From the NCBI GenBank assembly GCA_902702965.1, contig CACRXP010000634.1, forward strand, positions 62,001 through 126,000: a stretch of DNA of 64,000 nucleotides. Direction: 5' to 3'. Below the pieces are notes generated by a model that was not told where the DNA came from, made no database searches, and was given only the letters and a program-made list of their open reading frames with translations. The translations under genes and the position numbers were made by a program. Below, piece by piece: positions 21,950-34,555 of this stretch. Position 1 is the first letter of the stretch; each line of letters begins with the position of its first letter. The stretch is from Spirometra erinaceieuropaei (lineage: Eukaryota; Platyhelminthes; Cestoda; Diphyllobothriidea; Diphyllobothriidae).

Positions 21950-24570
21950 TTTTTAAAATGTTAATCGTCTACTGAAATCAGTCATAATACGTCGGCAATA
22001 GCATATCGGAAGAAAAGGACGGGGTTTCTAGACCACACCGAAAAGCATTAGAATTTTCTTTAAAATTGAAAGGACGGTTATATACATAATCAATGAAGTT
22101 TCTTCTACAGCGTGTGGAAATATGCGGTGCAGGTGCAATGCATATGACTTCCTATTAATCACAACAAAATAAATGTATCCGCTGATTTAATCGGTGGGTC
22201 TGGCAGCTACTACCAATGCTTCGCCTATCGGTATTAACTAAATGTGCCATTTACCTTTTTCTTACAGGCCCAGTGTGCGGCAATTATAAAACCAAGCAGA
22301 ATATTTCTGTTGGTTTAATGTCCTTCGAAGTCCATTAAACCGCATCAACGAATCTGGAGTAACGGTGCAGCTAGGAAGCGGGTTGAAGGCAGCGACATGT
22401 GTGACAGTCTGGTTCACATATAAAAATGCACCTAAAGTCATTAAATTAGAAAGTGACTTAAAGGTCTCTGGGATACTTACAGGTGGATGCATATGGGTGA
22501 CGAGGAAGTGAACTTCATAGGTGATGACCACAAAAGTTACTGCATTCCAGTTTCACATTTTATGATTTTTGTAAGTCGATTGTAGCTGAGATAAAACCTA
22601 CAGAGCAAAATGGAATCCACTTACTCTTATCGTGCGTTAACTAGTTTTCAGTGCCCTTCTTTACCGTTATGACTCAAAAGGTTTAACTCTACACGATTTA
22701 CTCTTTTCACCATTACTCACACAACGATATTTCACGGTCAATGAATGTGTCTACCACGAAGTTAATTTATTGTACCGGTCCTAAAATATCAGTCGAGATC
22801 CTCTTATCAAGTACCAGCAATTTGCGTCAATACTCCTACTGCTATATTCGGTTATCAGCGATTCGTATTGTTTCAAAGAAATTACTCTACGCAAGTATGC
22901 ATTGAGTTCCAAAGTGAGTTGAACAACTGACTGATACGGCCTAGCGTTTTTTGGAATGTCTGACGACTATGACAGCTTATGCTAAAATCTCGCAGAAATT
23001 GTTAGTTTGAACGTTAGATAACCCAGTCACAATTGTTTCATTATCTATAGCTATATGTCAGCACCTGTTTGACTTATTGCGAACCCCAAGCAACGAACTA
23101 CATACTTCTATTTCTTCTGCAGTATAATTTCCATTATATCCCGCCGCATGAAAACCATCTTGAATTCCTGATTGCCCGATTATAAGTACAGGTTAGCACT
23201 GTTCGCATGGCGAGATGTAGCTAGTTTAGTGAGTTATCTTCGTTTAACAGGTCGTCTATAAATAGTGGCCTTGAGTTCTTCTGCCTTGCAGTACAGATAA
23301 GTCGTTTTTGTGAAATAAAATCAAATTTATCGGAACAATTGTCGCCGTGCCTATCGGTATGGTCGCATAAAGCACTCGAGTTGGCGGCTATTCACATCAA
23401 GTTAAAGCAGGCATAGACAGCAGAATTCGCTAAAACCAGTTAATTTTACAACAGCTTACCAATTGCACCCTGTTGTTGCATAACACAGAGAACAGGTGAG
23501 CAAATACATGGGTTTGGACCTTGACAAAGAAAACGAATGTAGAACAGCAAGCTCATCGGATACTGCAAGCAGACTGACCAATAAAATGGGTATTTTAAAA
23601 CGCAACATTAGAAATACAATGGGGCAGCTAACACGCTGAGGGATTTCGTAAATCAAAAGGGCTCAGATCAGTCAGGGCAAGCTACGGTTGACCACGTGTT
23701 GCAACTGTTTACAGAGGTTGGGTTTCTCCCGCCGTATGTAGACTACAGGCAACGCAGTCATGGCGTTGTTCGTGCTCGAACTAGAACTAGATGTTTATGG
23801 GGGCAAACGAAAGACCGCTGTCAAAGTGGTGTTTTGTAATAGAAGACCGTTGAAAATTATTCTCCTGCTTTAGAAGTCATTTAGGCAAGTACTTAACTGG
23901 CCTGGTCGCCAGTTGCCTTTGCGTTTGCCCGCTGTACTTGCATCCGCAAATACATGTATGCAGCGTATCCTGCCCGGGCCGTCAGGACATCATGCCACAA
24001 ACGCGTGACAAACGAACGATCAAGGTCATGGCCCCCTGTTCACACCGTCTTTGTGCTGATTGGCCACCCATCAGCCTATGACAGTCCCCCTTGACATATA
24101 CCCGGTCGTTTCCACAAGCCTCCTCACTTGTGCTGTCTATCGTACTCAGTACACGTCCTATTTCCAATTAGCCTTCTGTTTTGCATACATAACATTGGCG
24201 ACGCAGGATACGCTGGGCATGATACGCTGCAATTTACATTCGCAAAAACAATTTGACGTGGCGTTGCATAGTGTCTAGTTTATCGATCGCACGTACCAGG
24301 CGACCTGCAGTAAGATCGACAGATACATTTGCATTTTAACGTGTAAACACACGCAAACGTTTTACCTCCAACCCAAACACCTCGTGACTCTTGAAAACCC
24401 AAGCAGTCCCTCGATGGGCGAACCTGGCAATTGAGTCGGTTTACGCAAAGAAACGAAGTGAAGCTCATAATTTCTTTAATGTTACAAGTTATTTGAACAT
24501 AATAAATTGTTAAATGGAAATCCCGCATTCACGATATCCATAACTTCTACTGTTTTTATGGTGTTGACAA
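21950..24570. other. Mostly featureless; one possible coding exon
   Basis: No complete gene is supported. A minus-strand open segment at 22250-22531 is described separately. Around 23940-24290 composition is more balanced and frames overlap, suggesting an unassigned repeat. Confidence 0.3.
22267..22545 (-). CDS. Possible orphan exon, unknown protein
   Basis: A minus-strand open segment ends at a good donor (ACTGGGCCT followed by GTAAGA). Its residues look protein-like, with a hydrophobic stretch, two Cys (P-S-C-T-V and Y-N-C-R) and the run Q-Q-K-Y-S-A-W-F-Y-N-C near the end. An internal GTAAGTATCCCAG could also be spliced. No neighbouring exons were found and I do not recognise the family. 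It may be a chance open frame. Confidence 0.25.
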
Positions 24571-25327
24571 TTACTGACGACAGTCCGTCGAGGGTGCATT
24601 TAAATAACCTCGCTTTAGGAATAAATAGAGGTCGCTTGCATCCATATTTGCCAGTTTTAGTAAATCGGGATTGACGGACTCATTCGCACTGCCTGTAGAA
24701 TTTGGGCCCAGGTTGGATAGCTCAAGTAAGGACAGCCGAATTAAATTTGGTGGATTATTTTCCTTATTCCAGTAAGTAATATCAAGAGTTGCAATTAGTG
24801 ACAATCCATCTAGTTTATACCGAAAGCACTGCGTGCTTGTCAGGGCGTCATCAAAGCTATCAGGTTCTAGGACCTGTGATTGAAACATTTAACAATTCAG
24901 GCACATTTAAATGAAATATCAAACAGGACATATGACTTAACGGGACATTTCCACATAGCATTTCGTCAAAGTGCCTAGAATTAACTTTCAATTATTCACT
25001 TACCCTCGATAAAACGATGAGTTCAGTGTTAGGTATTGAGGACAGGCATGTATACTGTAAATAGCTGGCAGGCCATATATCTCTTAAAAATGTGCAATCA
25101 AAGGACAAATTTGTGGGAACGATATTCATTGTAAATGTTAACAGTAAATTTCCGTAGGGCAGGTTTTTCTCAAAACTGAAATGATTTGCTCGTAGCACTA
25201 GGTATTTGGCAATATTATCCACTATAATTTCTTGGCCACTTCGTGGACACTTGGGAATTCCTAAAAGTGAAATATTTAAAAGGCACTTTCCGCGAATAAA
25301 GGAAGTCAGAATAGATATTAGATGCAT
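24571..25327 (-). CDS. Secreted-family copy C, intron 1 lost
   Basis: Two exons on the minus strand: 25327-25004 (324 nt) and 24873-24571 (303 nt), joined in phase 0 over a 130-nt GT-AG intron, give 208 residues. The protein starts with a signal peptide, M-H-L-I-S-I-L-T-S-F, matching that of copy B, and runs without interruption into I-P-K-C-P-R, the start of exon 2. In B, D and E these parts are separated by a 200-700-nt phase-1 intron; here the acceptor-like TTTCACTTTTAG is now coding. Exon 2 keeps three Cys (K-C-P-R, F-D-C-T-F, Y-T-C). Exon 3 has T-L-D-I-T-Y-W, N-S-T and N-E-S sequons and ends D-C-R-Q. It is probably functional and secreted; its role is unknown. An alternative is a missed distant exon 1. 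Confidence 0.75.
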
Positions 25328-27779
25328 AATTGTTCGATAATGTCCTTTTGCATCGTGAAAAAGCCTGCTAAATCGGTTGGGCAGCTACATATGCAGTAAT
25401 GACTGTCTGATGGAGTCATGTCTTTTACTTAGAATGCTATTTTAGTTGACCAACTGTCGAATTAAGGAAATTCGAGCGCCTTTGCAATATATCTTACAGA
25501 CACTGAAGGTAATCACACTCTTATTTTTCAAACTTTTGTGAAAATACCAAAATTATTGTGGTTCTTTCGATCTGTTGTCCAAACATTTGTATTTAAACGT
25601 GAATAAACTGTAAGATGTCCTTTAGAAGACTCTCCATCTTTGTGTAAACAAAAATATTTTGGCATATGCAAAGGCGTGTGCAAATTTATTGTGTGATATA
25701 TCATTCATTTTTTATGAAGGTCTATGTGTGAAAGTGTTATCTGTCCAAAAATCTGGCCCAGCCAATCAACACACAACATGTTTCACCAGAAACGTCTTCG
25801 TGTCCCGATAAAATAAAAGTACACACGAAGAAGATAGATTGTGTTGGTAGGGCCGCAGCCGCTTTTCGCAGGCGCTTGCCATAGTTCCAAAAAATAAAAA
25901 GATTTATTTGAAATGAAACTAACCACTTTTAAAAGTGCAAGATCCGGCATAATGAAGTAAGAGGAGGAATATTATGAACGTCTTCATGTTTGCTGTCACG
26001 CGCACAAATGTCTGTCTTATAAACCACTGAGAGTGCAGTAACTAATGCTATGCGAAGACGGAGTGCCCACTGAATAATGAATGTGCGCATAGTTAGACGC
26101 AACCTCTGGCGCGCCGGCAAACATTCAAAATTTATTTTAAGATTGCAAGCTACAATGTTTGATAATGATCATGTCGGGGTAGTTCGTGCATAGTGAAATG
26201 ATAATCGACTCTCTTAGTTTTAGATTTGCGATTCTTTCGAGTTGTTCGTTTGTTTTAGCGACCGCCTTATGTGTCTAGGGTAGAACTGGTGCCTTATGTT
26301 TCGCCCTTACTCTGATGCTGCCCATGTTTTATTGGAAAAATTAAAATGTTCCAAGGACACATGCACATCTGACACATCGTTTTGGTTTTTAACTAAACAA
26401 GACAGCAATAATTTTATTCAGTGTTTTTATCACATGATATTCCAGAAATTGTAGTTGTGCAGTAAAACAAGATAAAGTAATGCAAAAGAACGTTGTCGAA
26501 AGAATAAATACAAGCATTTGGTCGCGGAATAGGAGAAGTGAACAATTTTGCGTATGCCACATAAAATATGTCCCGAAAGCTTACAATTTTCTTAGGAAAT
26601 CCAACTGGCATATTCGGATGAATGTTCACAGAAGAAATCATCGGTATCGGCATCCATCTTAAAGACGTGTTTATTGTAGAGCTGGCCAAATTATTATGCA
26701 TCGATGGCTGTTATCCTGACAATATTTGTATCGGCTACCACAAAAATGAAATAATAAATCTCCCATTCAGAGGTTGATGCTGCTGTAACTGACATGCGCA
26801 AAAAGGCCTACTGGAAACCAGAGTGAATAGCCATCGGGATTTAAACATCCATGACTGTCAACCACAAGTCAATACCTTTAAACAACTAACGCCAGTAGAG
26901 TTAAATTTCATCGCAGAAAATGGAATCGTGAATTCATAAAAATCTATCGCGACAACGGTCAATATGTCTACACAAATGCCAAAAAGAAGGTTTTTGTTAG
27001 CATAGGTGAATGAGAAACGTCTCTTTGAATCATTTTAGACACGATTTGATAGGCCCTGTGGCAGTTGTCGCCGACCTGATTGTACATTCAGGGTGTTGCT
27101 ATTAAGCAAAATAATTCGCATGCTGATGCTGCCTCTCACCCAATGTCTCGATGTTGCATAGGCTGGTCAATTTCCCCATATGGGACCAATGGGAATCAGA
27201 CGATAATCATAGGCTCTCTTACGGCTGTAACTTATTACTAATATAGTTTTAGCAACACCTTCTTTTTGCTGAAAATTTGTATTGCTGCATGTACGAAGTG
27301 CAAATGCATTGAACGTATTGTTCGCTAATATTTTGCAAATTCTCCACCACTTGTGCGCTGTTTTAGTTTCAAATTCCGTTTATTTGAGAGAAAGAAAGGA
27401 TTTGGACCTTTGAACTTCCTATTTGTTTGCAAGGAAGCGAACTACATAAAAAGTTTGAATATGAAAACATGAAACAGCTACAGCCGTTTGTTTGTATTGA
27501 CAAATTTTTCGAAACCAGACAGATAAACAACCTGTTGCAAGCGTAAAACCATTAATGTTACTAAATGCGCTGTACAGTAGTCTGTCAGTGGATAATAGGT
27601 GCTATCTCACTCTCTGAGGGAGAGGAGTCGATTGCCAAAATTAACATTTGACGGACCTACGAAAATAATACAAAATAAACGTTATTGAAATACAGGCAGT
27701 TGTATAATAACATTAATAAACTGTTCCAACGAAATGCTGAGAGGATGAGGGTCAGGTGACATCATCACGTTTAATAGTG
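25328..27779. other. No supported gene
   Basis: Upstream flank of copy C and further A+T-rich DNA. I see no recognisable gene, tRNA or repeat boundary. Confidence 0.3.
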
Positions 27780-28700
27780 CAGTGGTTCAGTTTGCACTTA
27801 AAACCTCGACGGAGGTGGACATGACGACATCTGTGGGCGAAGCTTTCCGGGCCTCAATTAATCTGTTTGAAAAGATGAACTTCCGAATGTCCAGCCTGGC
27901 GTCAGTCACACGTAGGTTAAGTAGATGACCTCGGGGGTTCGTTATGGTCTTTAACTTAAAGAAATAAGCAGATATGAGACAGCAGCCCTGGCCGCGCATC
28001 ATACGAAATGTTTCTATAAGGTCGCATCTTAGCTGTCTGTAACTCAGTGGAAAAAAGGCCGAAATTGGATAGTCGTGGTGCATAGGATAGTGAACCCTGT
28101 CCACCCTGTTTGTTCGCCTTTAAACCTTCTCAAGTATATTAAGATTTTTAGATGTCTTGCGTTTCCACACCTGAGTACCGAACTCTAACTTTGGCCGTGC
28201 CAATGTCTCAAAGATTTTTACAACGCAATCCTTGTTGAAGTTACAGAAAGCTCTCTTGACAAGATGAAAAACTAACATCGCGGATTAGCTACCTTCGAGC
28301 AGTGGAGTGACAGTTTTATAGAAGCCGGGACCCAAATACCCAAGTCTTTCGGGGCGTCAACCTTCTGCAACGGTATGTCATTTAGGTGGTAAACCCTTGG
28401 ACTCAGAGATCGTGTCCTGACGACTTGCAGGACATTGCAAGTAGTCACTTTAAAGGGCAAAATCCAGTTCTATGACCCTTTCTCCAGTCGAGTCAGGTTT
28501 ACCTGCAAGCGCTCTTCTTCAAATTCAGTTCGGGTGATGCTCCGAAGTTTAACATCGTAAGCGAAGACGGTGACACCACAATTCACTTCATTGACGCAAT
28601 CGTTGACGTATATAATAAATGGAATAGGGCCAAGGACGGAGCCCTGATGAACACAGTTTTCAACCACTACCTCCGCCGACTACCTGTTACCGGCATGTAC
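27780..28700 (-). mobile_element. CR1-like LINE reverse transcriptase, 3' part
   Basis: Minus-strand frames give RT motifs in order with frameshifts: H-Q-G-S-V-L-G-P-I-P-F-I-I-Y-V-N-D near 28650, F-A-Y-D in place of the catalytic F-A-D-D near 28565, R-L-E-K near 28480, a D-L-G-I-W block near 28350, and the C-terminal L-S-Y-R-Q-L-R-C-D-L-I and R-G-H-L-L-N-L. The change of the first catalytic Asp to Tyr, plus the frameshifts, make it inactive. It is truncated at about 28700 against a PLE. Confidence 0.65.
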
Positions 28701-29325
28701 GATTTGAGCAACTCGCGGCTCAGGCGATTATCCCTTCTCGCGAGAATTTCGGCTTCATCAAACTTGAATGTGTGTCCGAATCTCGTCAAATGGGCCGCGA
28801 CCTGAGAGTTAGCTTTATTTATCTGTACAGCTGCCACGTGTTCGGCGATTCGCGTCAGGAGCAGTCATCCAGCTTAGCCAACGTGTTTGCTTTGTCTGCA
28901 ACTGAGCCAGATCCGGTAAAGGACTCCAGATATTTCTTCTCGTGGCAGTGGGTCCTTTGGTCTCATCACCTAACGCCTCATGGTGGCCTCCGCTCTGTGC
29001 GCAACTCCAACCCCCAAGTGGTGAAGAAGGCGACTAACGTCCTCGGAAACTTTCATGATGTACGGATAGCTCGCCAGAATTTGCGGTCGGCGCGATTTTG
29101 TCGCTCGTCGCGTTTGCGCAGGCACCGGTTGACAAAGTTGCGCGGGTAATCATTTCTCGGAAAACCCGTCGAAGATATTGGAATTCGGCAAACTTGTCTT
29201 CCGATTCATTCCAGTGCGTCTCAACACGCCGAAATAACTGTCTTACGCAACTGCGTTTGTGGCTGATTGAGTGGTTACAGGTAAAGTTCAGAATTTGCGT
29301 CCTGTGTTCGTCGCCTTTCTGAACA
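28701..29325 (-). mobile_element. Penelope-like element family C, copy 1a (thumb + GIY-YIG)
   Basis: On the minus strand the RT thumb (R-S-C-V-R-Q-L-F-R-R-V-E-T-H, then E-F-Q-Y-L-R-R-V-F) is followed after frameshifts by the linker and GIY-YIG domain, recognisable by comparison with the plus-strand partner. It is truncated at both ends: against the LINE at about 28700 and at an inverted junction near 29330-29370. It is inactive. Confidence 0.65.
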
Positions 29326-29369
29326 CTTTGGTATTTCGGGCACCACAATCTTTGTGAACCATGACTCAA

Positions 29370-30130
29370 GCAACCGATCCCGTACATCAAGAACGTCTCC
29401 GAGGCCGTTAGTCGCCTTTTTGCACCACTTGAAGTTGGAGTTGCGCACAGACCGGAGGCCAACATGGGGCGTCCTGTAATGAGACCAAAAGACCTCTGCC
29501 ACGACAAAAATATGGAGCCCTTTACCGGATCTGGTTCAGTTGCAGACAAAGCAAGTACGTAGGCAAAACTGGAAGACAGCTCCGGACACGAATCGCCAAA
29601 CACGTGGCAGCTGCACGGATAAATGACGCCAATTCTCCGGCCGCGGCCCAATCGACGAGGCCCGGCCACAAATTCAAGTTCGATGAGTCTGAAATTCTCG
29701 CGTGAAGGGATAATCGCGAGCCGCGAGTTGCTTGAGTCATGGTTCACAGGACCTCAGCCTATCAGCAAGTGCAACGACATGCCCCCTCCATATTCCGTGC
29801 TACTGCATAGACTAGGCAAAGCAATTGACCACTCGAAGAGCGCGCAAGCCGGGGAGCCAGATGACCGAGCAATCATCACGCCAGCATCCAACATGGATGA
29901 TGAGATGTCAGCAATTAACAACTTGCATGCCGGCCATCAAGCAATTAGCGAACCAGCGGGAAACAATTCTTGAAGAATAGGAACATGGTTAATTGCTGTA
30001 GGTATGCGGTAGCATATCGACCGCATCCTATAAATACTGCGACTTCCTGCGCACGAGCCACCCTTTTCTGCAACCCTTTCTGATAATAGATTCCAGAGAA
30101 AATCCGAAACGTCAGGCGAATAAAGCCATT
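29370..30130 (+). mobile_element. Penelope-like element family C, copy 1b (GIY-YIG, inverted partner)
   Basis: The plus strand encodes the linker (N-V-S-E-A-V-S-R-L-F-A-P-L), the endonuclease opening L-Y-R-I-W-F-S-C-R and K-Y-V-G-K-T-G-R, and the tail R-E-L-L-E-S-W-F-T-G-P-Q-P-I, ending at a stop near 29973. One frameshift lies near 29515. Here the second motif is Y-V-G rather than Y-I-G. It starts head to head with the minus-strand copy and its 3' end abuts the second CCCTAA-like array. Confidence 0.7.
30080..30113 (+). ncRNA. Degenerate hammerhead-like motif, PLE family C
   Basis: CTGATAA (a G8-to-A variant of CTGATGA), a stem II of GATT with AATC, GAAA, and a minimal C-G-T-C before stem I lie in the 3' region of the family C element. 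Stem I is weak. A related CGTCAGGC-AATAAA sequence flanks the family C copy near 36.28 kb. If real it is probably inactive in this copy. Confidence 0.35.
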
Positions 30131-30179
30131 GTTCCGGCTATGGCTTCTTATTCTGATCTAGTTTCTGGAACTCGCATCT

Positions 30180-30660
30180 TCGCTTGTATCGGCCACTAAC
30201 CCTCAACTTTACAAAAACCTTTCCCTTGTCTAACAACAAATTCTGGATCCAATCCTAACCCTCACCACAGTCTCTATCACAACTTTAACCCTTTTTACCG
30301 TAATCCCTACCCTAAGCCTAACACCTACTTAAACCCCAAAATTAACAATAAACGTAAACCTAAAGCACAATCCAAACCTTAATTATCTTCGGATTCACTG
30401 ACATTAACAAAAACCCAAACAATTCACTAAATTCTCAGGCTGACAATACCCAAAACAGTAATACAAACCACAGTCTTAATCAGAACTCTAACCCTTTTTA
30501 CCGTTAACCCTATCCTAACCCTAACATCAAGTCTAACCCCAAACTGAATACTATAAAAACAACCGCCATCGGTACTTCTGGACTTAACAGAAACCCAAAC
30601 TTTTAACTAAATTCTCAAACTCAGTAAGAAAAGCCCTATCTCTAAGTCAAATCATCAGGA
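30180..30660. repeat. Second degenerate telomere-like array
   Basis: Scattered CCCTAA, ACCCTAA and CCTAACC units occur among diverged sequence, in the same orientation as the array at 20.1-21.0 kb. It starts about 50 nt after the 3' end of the family C PLE. Confidence 0.65.
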
Positions 30661-33119
30661 TGCTTTTTCTGTTTACCTTTGGTTACTTTCCCGCTAACGA
30701 TTTCAACATCCTCCTTCGGCTTACTTTGCTTGCAATCTAAAGAGGACGCTTACAGTTCAGACCAGTTCAGCATTACCAACCCCTACCGAAACTTAAAACA
30801 AAATGTGAAACGCGCGCAGACTCCATCTGTTTTGCTTCCAGGATTTATATTTGGGCACATAATTTGTTAGTGCATACGTCTAATCAACATTGCATCATGC
30901 AATCAACATTTCGATGGCGTTTCCTTCCTTCGGCCGTAAAACTGCTTTCCGTCACCAGAAATGCCCTTAAGGTGTAAACGACTAAATTTCAGAAACTTAC
31001 TGATGTACCGCGCAGACTGCATTTGATTTTCTCAAAAGAACTAAGAAATGCAGGACGGTCGTCGTAATTCTGTTTTGTCTGACGTTTTGTTGGGTGACCC
31101 AGAGGAGGCCGGGACATCTGTGTGAATTGGCGGGCGTGTGGAGATGCGAAGGCTTGTAGCCTTATGGGACATGACTCTAAAATGGCCTAACTGTCAGGTC
31201 TGCGCAGACTTCTCTCGTTAAACCTCAAAGTGGCGTCACACCTTAGCTCAAGGACTTGCCAATCGAGGGGAGTAAAAAAGCTTACGCTGTCTGAGTATAG
31301 GATCGGAAATATGGGTCACAAGTGTCGCTTTTCTGAGTTAGCAGTATGATTTATTTAAGGGATGCAATTCACCTTAATTATTTGGGAATTCTTAGAAGAC
31401 AACCTTCGAGCATAAAAATTGAAGATGTGATTTTACAATCAAATTTGAATAAGAGACCAAATTTTATGTATGCAGGCCTGCACATAATTGTATTATTATC
31501 AAAACCCTATAAAGAACCCACAAAATCTTTACTTAAATTGAGTTTGTCATACGTCCCATGAGAAGTTTCAGTAAACGGACAGATGTGGGTACAATTTTTT
31601 AGATATGACTAACCCTAATCACGCCATGCCATTCATTCTCTGCAAACGTCAGTTTTCCTTCTTTACACAGTGTTAAAAAGTCAGGCGTTAACTATGAACA
31701 AGTTTCTACCGACATTACAGCGCTATACTGGGTGGTTTCAATAATCGCCGATTCGCCGATAGCATCACTAGCCGTTTTGGCCGTCGTTAGTCTGAAGTGG
31801 ACCCAGATCTCAACGCTCTTATCTTTATGCCCGCCTCCGGCTTTCCTTCACACTCACTACTGAGGCAGTTCTTCGTCTGCCACTCAAACTTTCGAATGTT
31901 GGCGGCAAATTCGTCTTGCCCAAATCCGTTTGAAGATTTCTAAGGCAGACGTCGAGCATGCGTTTGAGTTCGGCACCATCTGAAAGTCCAGCGGATATTG
32001 GGCATCTTTCTCCATCTCGTTCTGATGACGATTAGCGACTATGTGGCAGTTTCCAATTGCTGAACTCAGGAATTACTCCTTCCCCGACCATACAAGTCTT
32101 TGTCCTCTTGCTTCACGCTTAAGAAATATTGCCTAAGTTTGATATATTTCCTTATTAATAATATGTTCAAGTATAAGTGCCCGTTGAATTGTTGATTGCG
32201 TAAGTCATAGCACACATGTTGCTCCAATAAGTGCCTATCCAAGAGGTGTCTCGGCGTATCCTTAGACTGAGAAAACGGAAATCACTGTTTGCTAGCAATT
32301 ACAGGGTTTACTTACGCAACGTATATAGAATTAATTTGCCACTGAAAATATGTAATGGATTTGCTATTGTTTATTTGGGATGTCTGGAGGACTTTATTGA
32401 ATGTGCGATCTAAAATGGCCTCCGAACGGGAGAAGCATATTTAAAACATGCACGACATGAAAGATCCGTATTTTGATCTCGAACATCTGTATAAAGGTGC
32501 AATCCCCGAGTTCTGGTGACTTATGATTTCAATGCCCGAATCTCTTGAATTAACTTGAAATTAAAATTAAAGCACGATTCCCGGTCGTTATTTGCCTAGT
32601 CATTTCGGTGCCAAAAACGACCGAGAAGCAGTTTTCGTCAAGGATTCCCAAGGTCCACATGACGGCAAATCTCACTTAATTTATGAAATCATAACCGCCA
32701 TGTATTTAAACCACGAAGCAAATTCTTTTTAAATGGGTTGTTAACGACGTCTCCTCCTTTATAACTAACGATTTGATGCCATATTTTCCAGTAGGGTTTT
32801 TGCAATTGTACGATAATTCAGCTAATTAACGAAATGGATCAATTGGAAAGATTCATTTATGGGCAACAATTGTGGACACGAACGTGCTCGGATGTGAGGT
32901 AGCGCTACAATAGCTTATTTAAAATTTCGCATGTTATTCGTTGATTGACTAACTCAAATCATTAGCAATGACGGCCCAGAAAAGCGGTTGGAGAGGTCGC
33001 GCAAGCTTTCTTAAAAAATCGTAAAACCTGTACATTTATATGGGAACGAGCTAAAAACTGCTACGTGTGCGTGATAAGACTAACCCATTACGTTTGGCCT
33101 TCAAAAGCAAAGACATGAG
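30661..33119. other. No supported gene
   Basis: I see nothing assignable here. The stretch 31060-31300 is richer in G+C and may be a repeat. Confidence 0.3.
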
Positions 33120-33490
33120 TGGGGGTGAGGCGGGGAGAGCAGAGGAGGCATTCACCGACAGTGAGAGTTAGGCTGACCCTGTCACGGGGGTAGCAGAGGG
33201 GTGAACGGGGACGCGGAAACAGGCCTGCATTTAATCGATCTTAAGCCACGATAGAGGCTGAGCGTGCGCGAGGTTCTTCTGCGGCCTCTCTACCCTGATG
33301 GCAGTCATTTCTTATGTTTTTAGTTACGAGCGACCTAGTAAATTACACAGAAGGCTTAGTTAGTATCCACGCGGATGCAGATGTCTATGTTATTCCCATG
33401 AACCTTCCTCAGCCATGTCGGCAGATATTCTCGTAGTCGTACGCATACGAGCCGTCATGAACCGTCAATGCAGCCTAACAAGCACCGCGT
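33120..33490 (-). mobile_element. Penelope-like element family A, 3' fragment
   Basis: The minus strand matches the C-terminal part of the endonuclease of copy 3 (18.28-18.6 kb): CGAGGTTCTTCTGCG, AAATTACACAGAAGGCTTAGTT and ATCCACGCGGATG appear in order. There is a G-rich 3' flank as in copy 3. No long frame survives. Confidence 0.55.
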
Positions 33491-34555
33491 CAACAATAGG
33501 CCTGGACTAATTAACTGTATTCATGTCTCCGTGACCCGTGTACCCTTCCGTTCCCCCAGTGACACGGTTGAACCTACTCCCCATTGTCACTGACTGCCTC
33601 TTCACATCCCATCCAACCCACTCTATTCACATGCCCCGTTTGCAAGAAGTCCCAAACACAAACGATTTTTAATGTCAAACGCTTTATCTAGTATCATCGT
33701 AGTGGCATCAAAAGCTTAACTTAGTCGTAGCTGTCATCGCATTAAATGCAGAATTCGTTAATGACCTTAGCCAGATGCTGGTTCAAGTTTGTGTAAAGCT
33801 CATGGTATTCAGCCTTGGTCTCATGTCTTACGCATGGTTCTTTGAGTGCAAGGTCAATCCGTAAAACCCGTAAAAGCAAGGCACTTAAGTTCCTATGAGC
33901 ACACGCCAAAGGCAAGCGTCCTGTGTAAAATGTGGAAAGGCTATTCATGCCCAATTTACAGATTCGTGCTTTTTTGGTTCAATTGCAGTTTGCAGCTCAG
34001 AAATTTTACGGTCCAGATTTCAAATAGCGCATATAGATAAAAATCGATTTGTGTTTTGAAACGGGCCCTAAGTTCCTGTCAAGAACATTTTCCTGATTTA
34101 CAATTATTTAGCCAGCAAATTTTTGCCTTGGCGCATATTAAACAAATTGCAACTGCCGTCTTTAGCGCTAAAGTAATAACCTTGACTGAAACGTGTAGGA
34201 GCCAAAACATTGAATGAGAAGACACCTTCATCTTGACTTAGACTTTCTAGCATTCCTCAACTTACATTGCCTCAGGTAACATAAACATAACTGGTCAAGT
34301 ATATATAATACGAAATAAGGTAGTAGGTCGACTTATCCAATTAACTCATTTAATTGAATCCCCTTTTTCATCAGTCTTTAATGAAAAAAACCGGCTAGTT
34401 AGTAATTCCCTTCACAAAAACCAAGAAAAGCATTTCATTCACACAAGAAAAACTGCGGCATACCGGAAATGACTGTTCCCGTGAAGAAAGCGTTTTTTCG
34501 CCTAAGTTGCAAATTTTTTAGTGTTGTGGGCTGCAGAGTTTTGAATTGCTGGAAG
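33491..34555. other. No supported gene
   Basis: Downstream flank of copy D. I see no gene or repeat in it. Confidence 0.3.

Noticed and set aside
25929..26120. Hydrophobic minus-strand frame as signal exon of copy C
   Set aside because: It has no phase-1 donor in the right place, and a better signal peptide is continuous with exon 2 at 25327.
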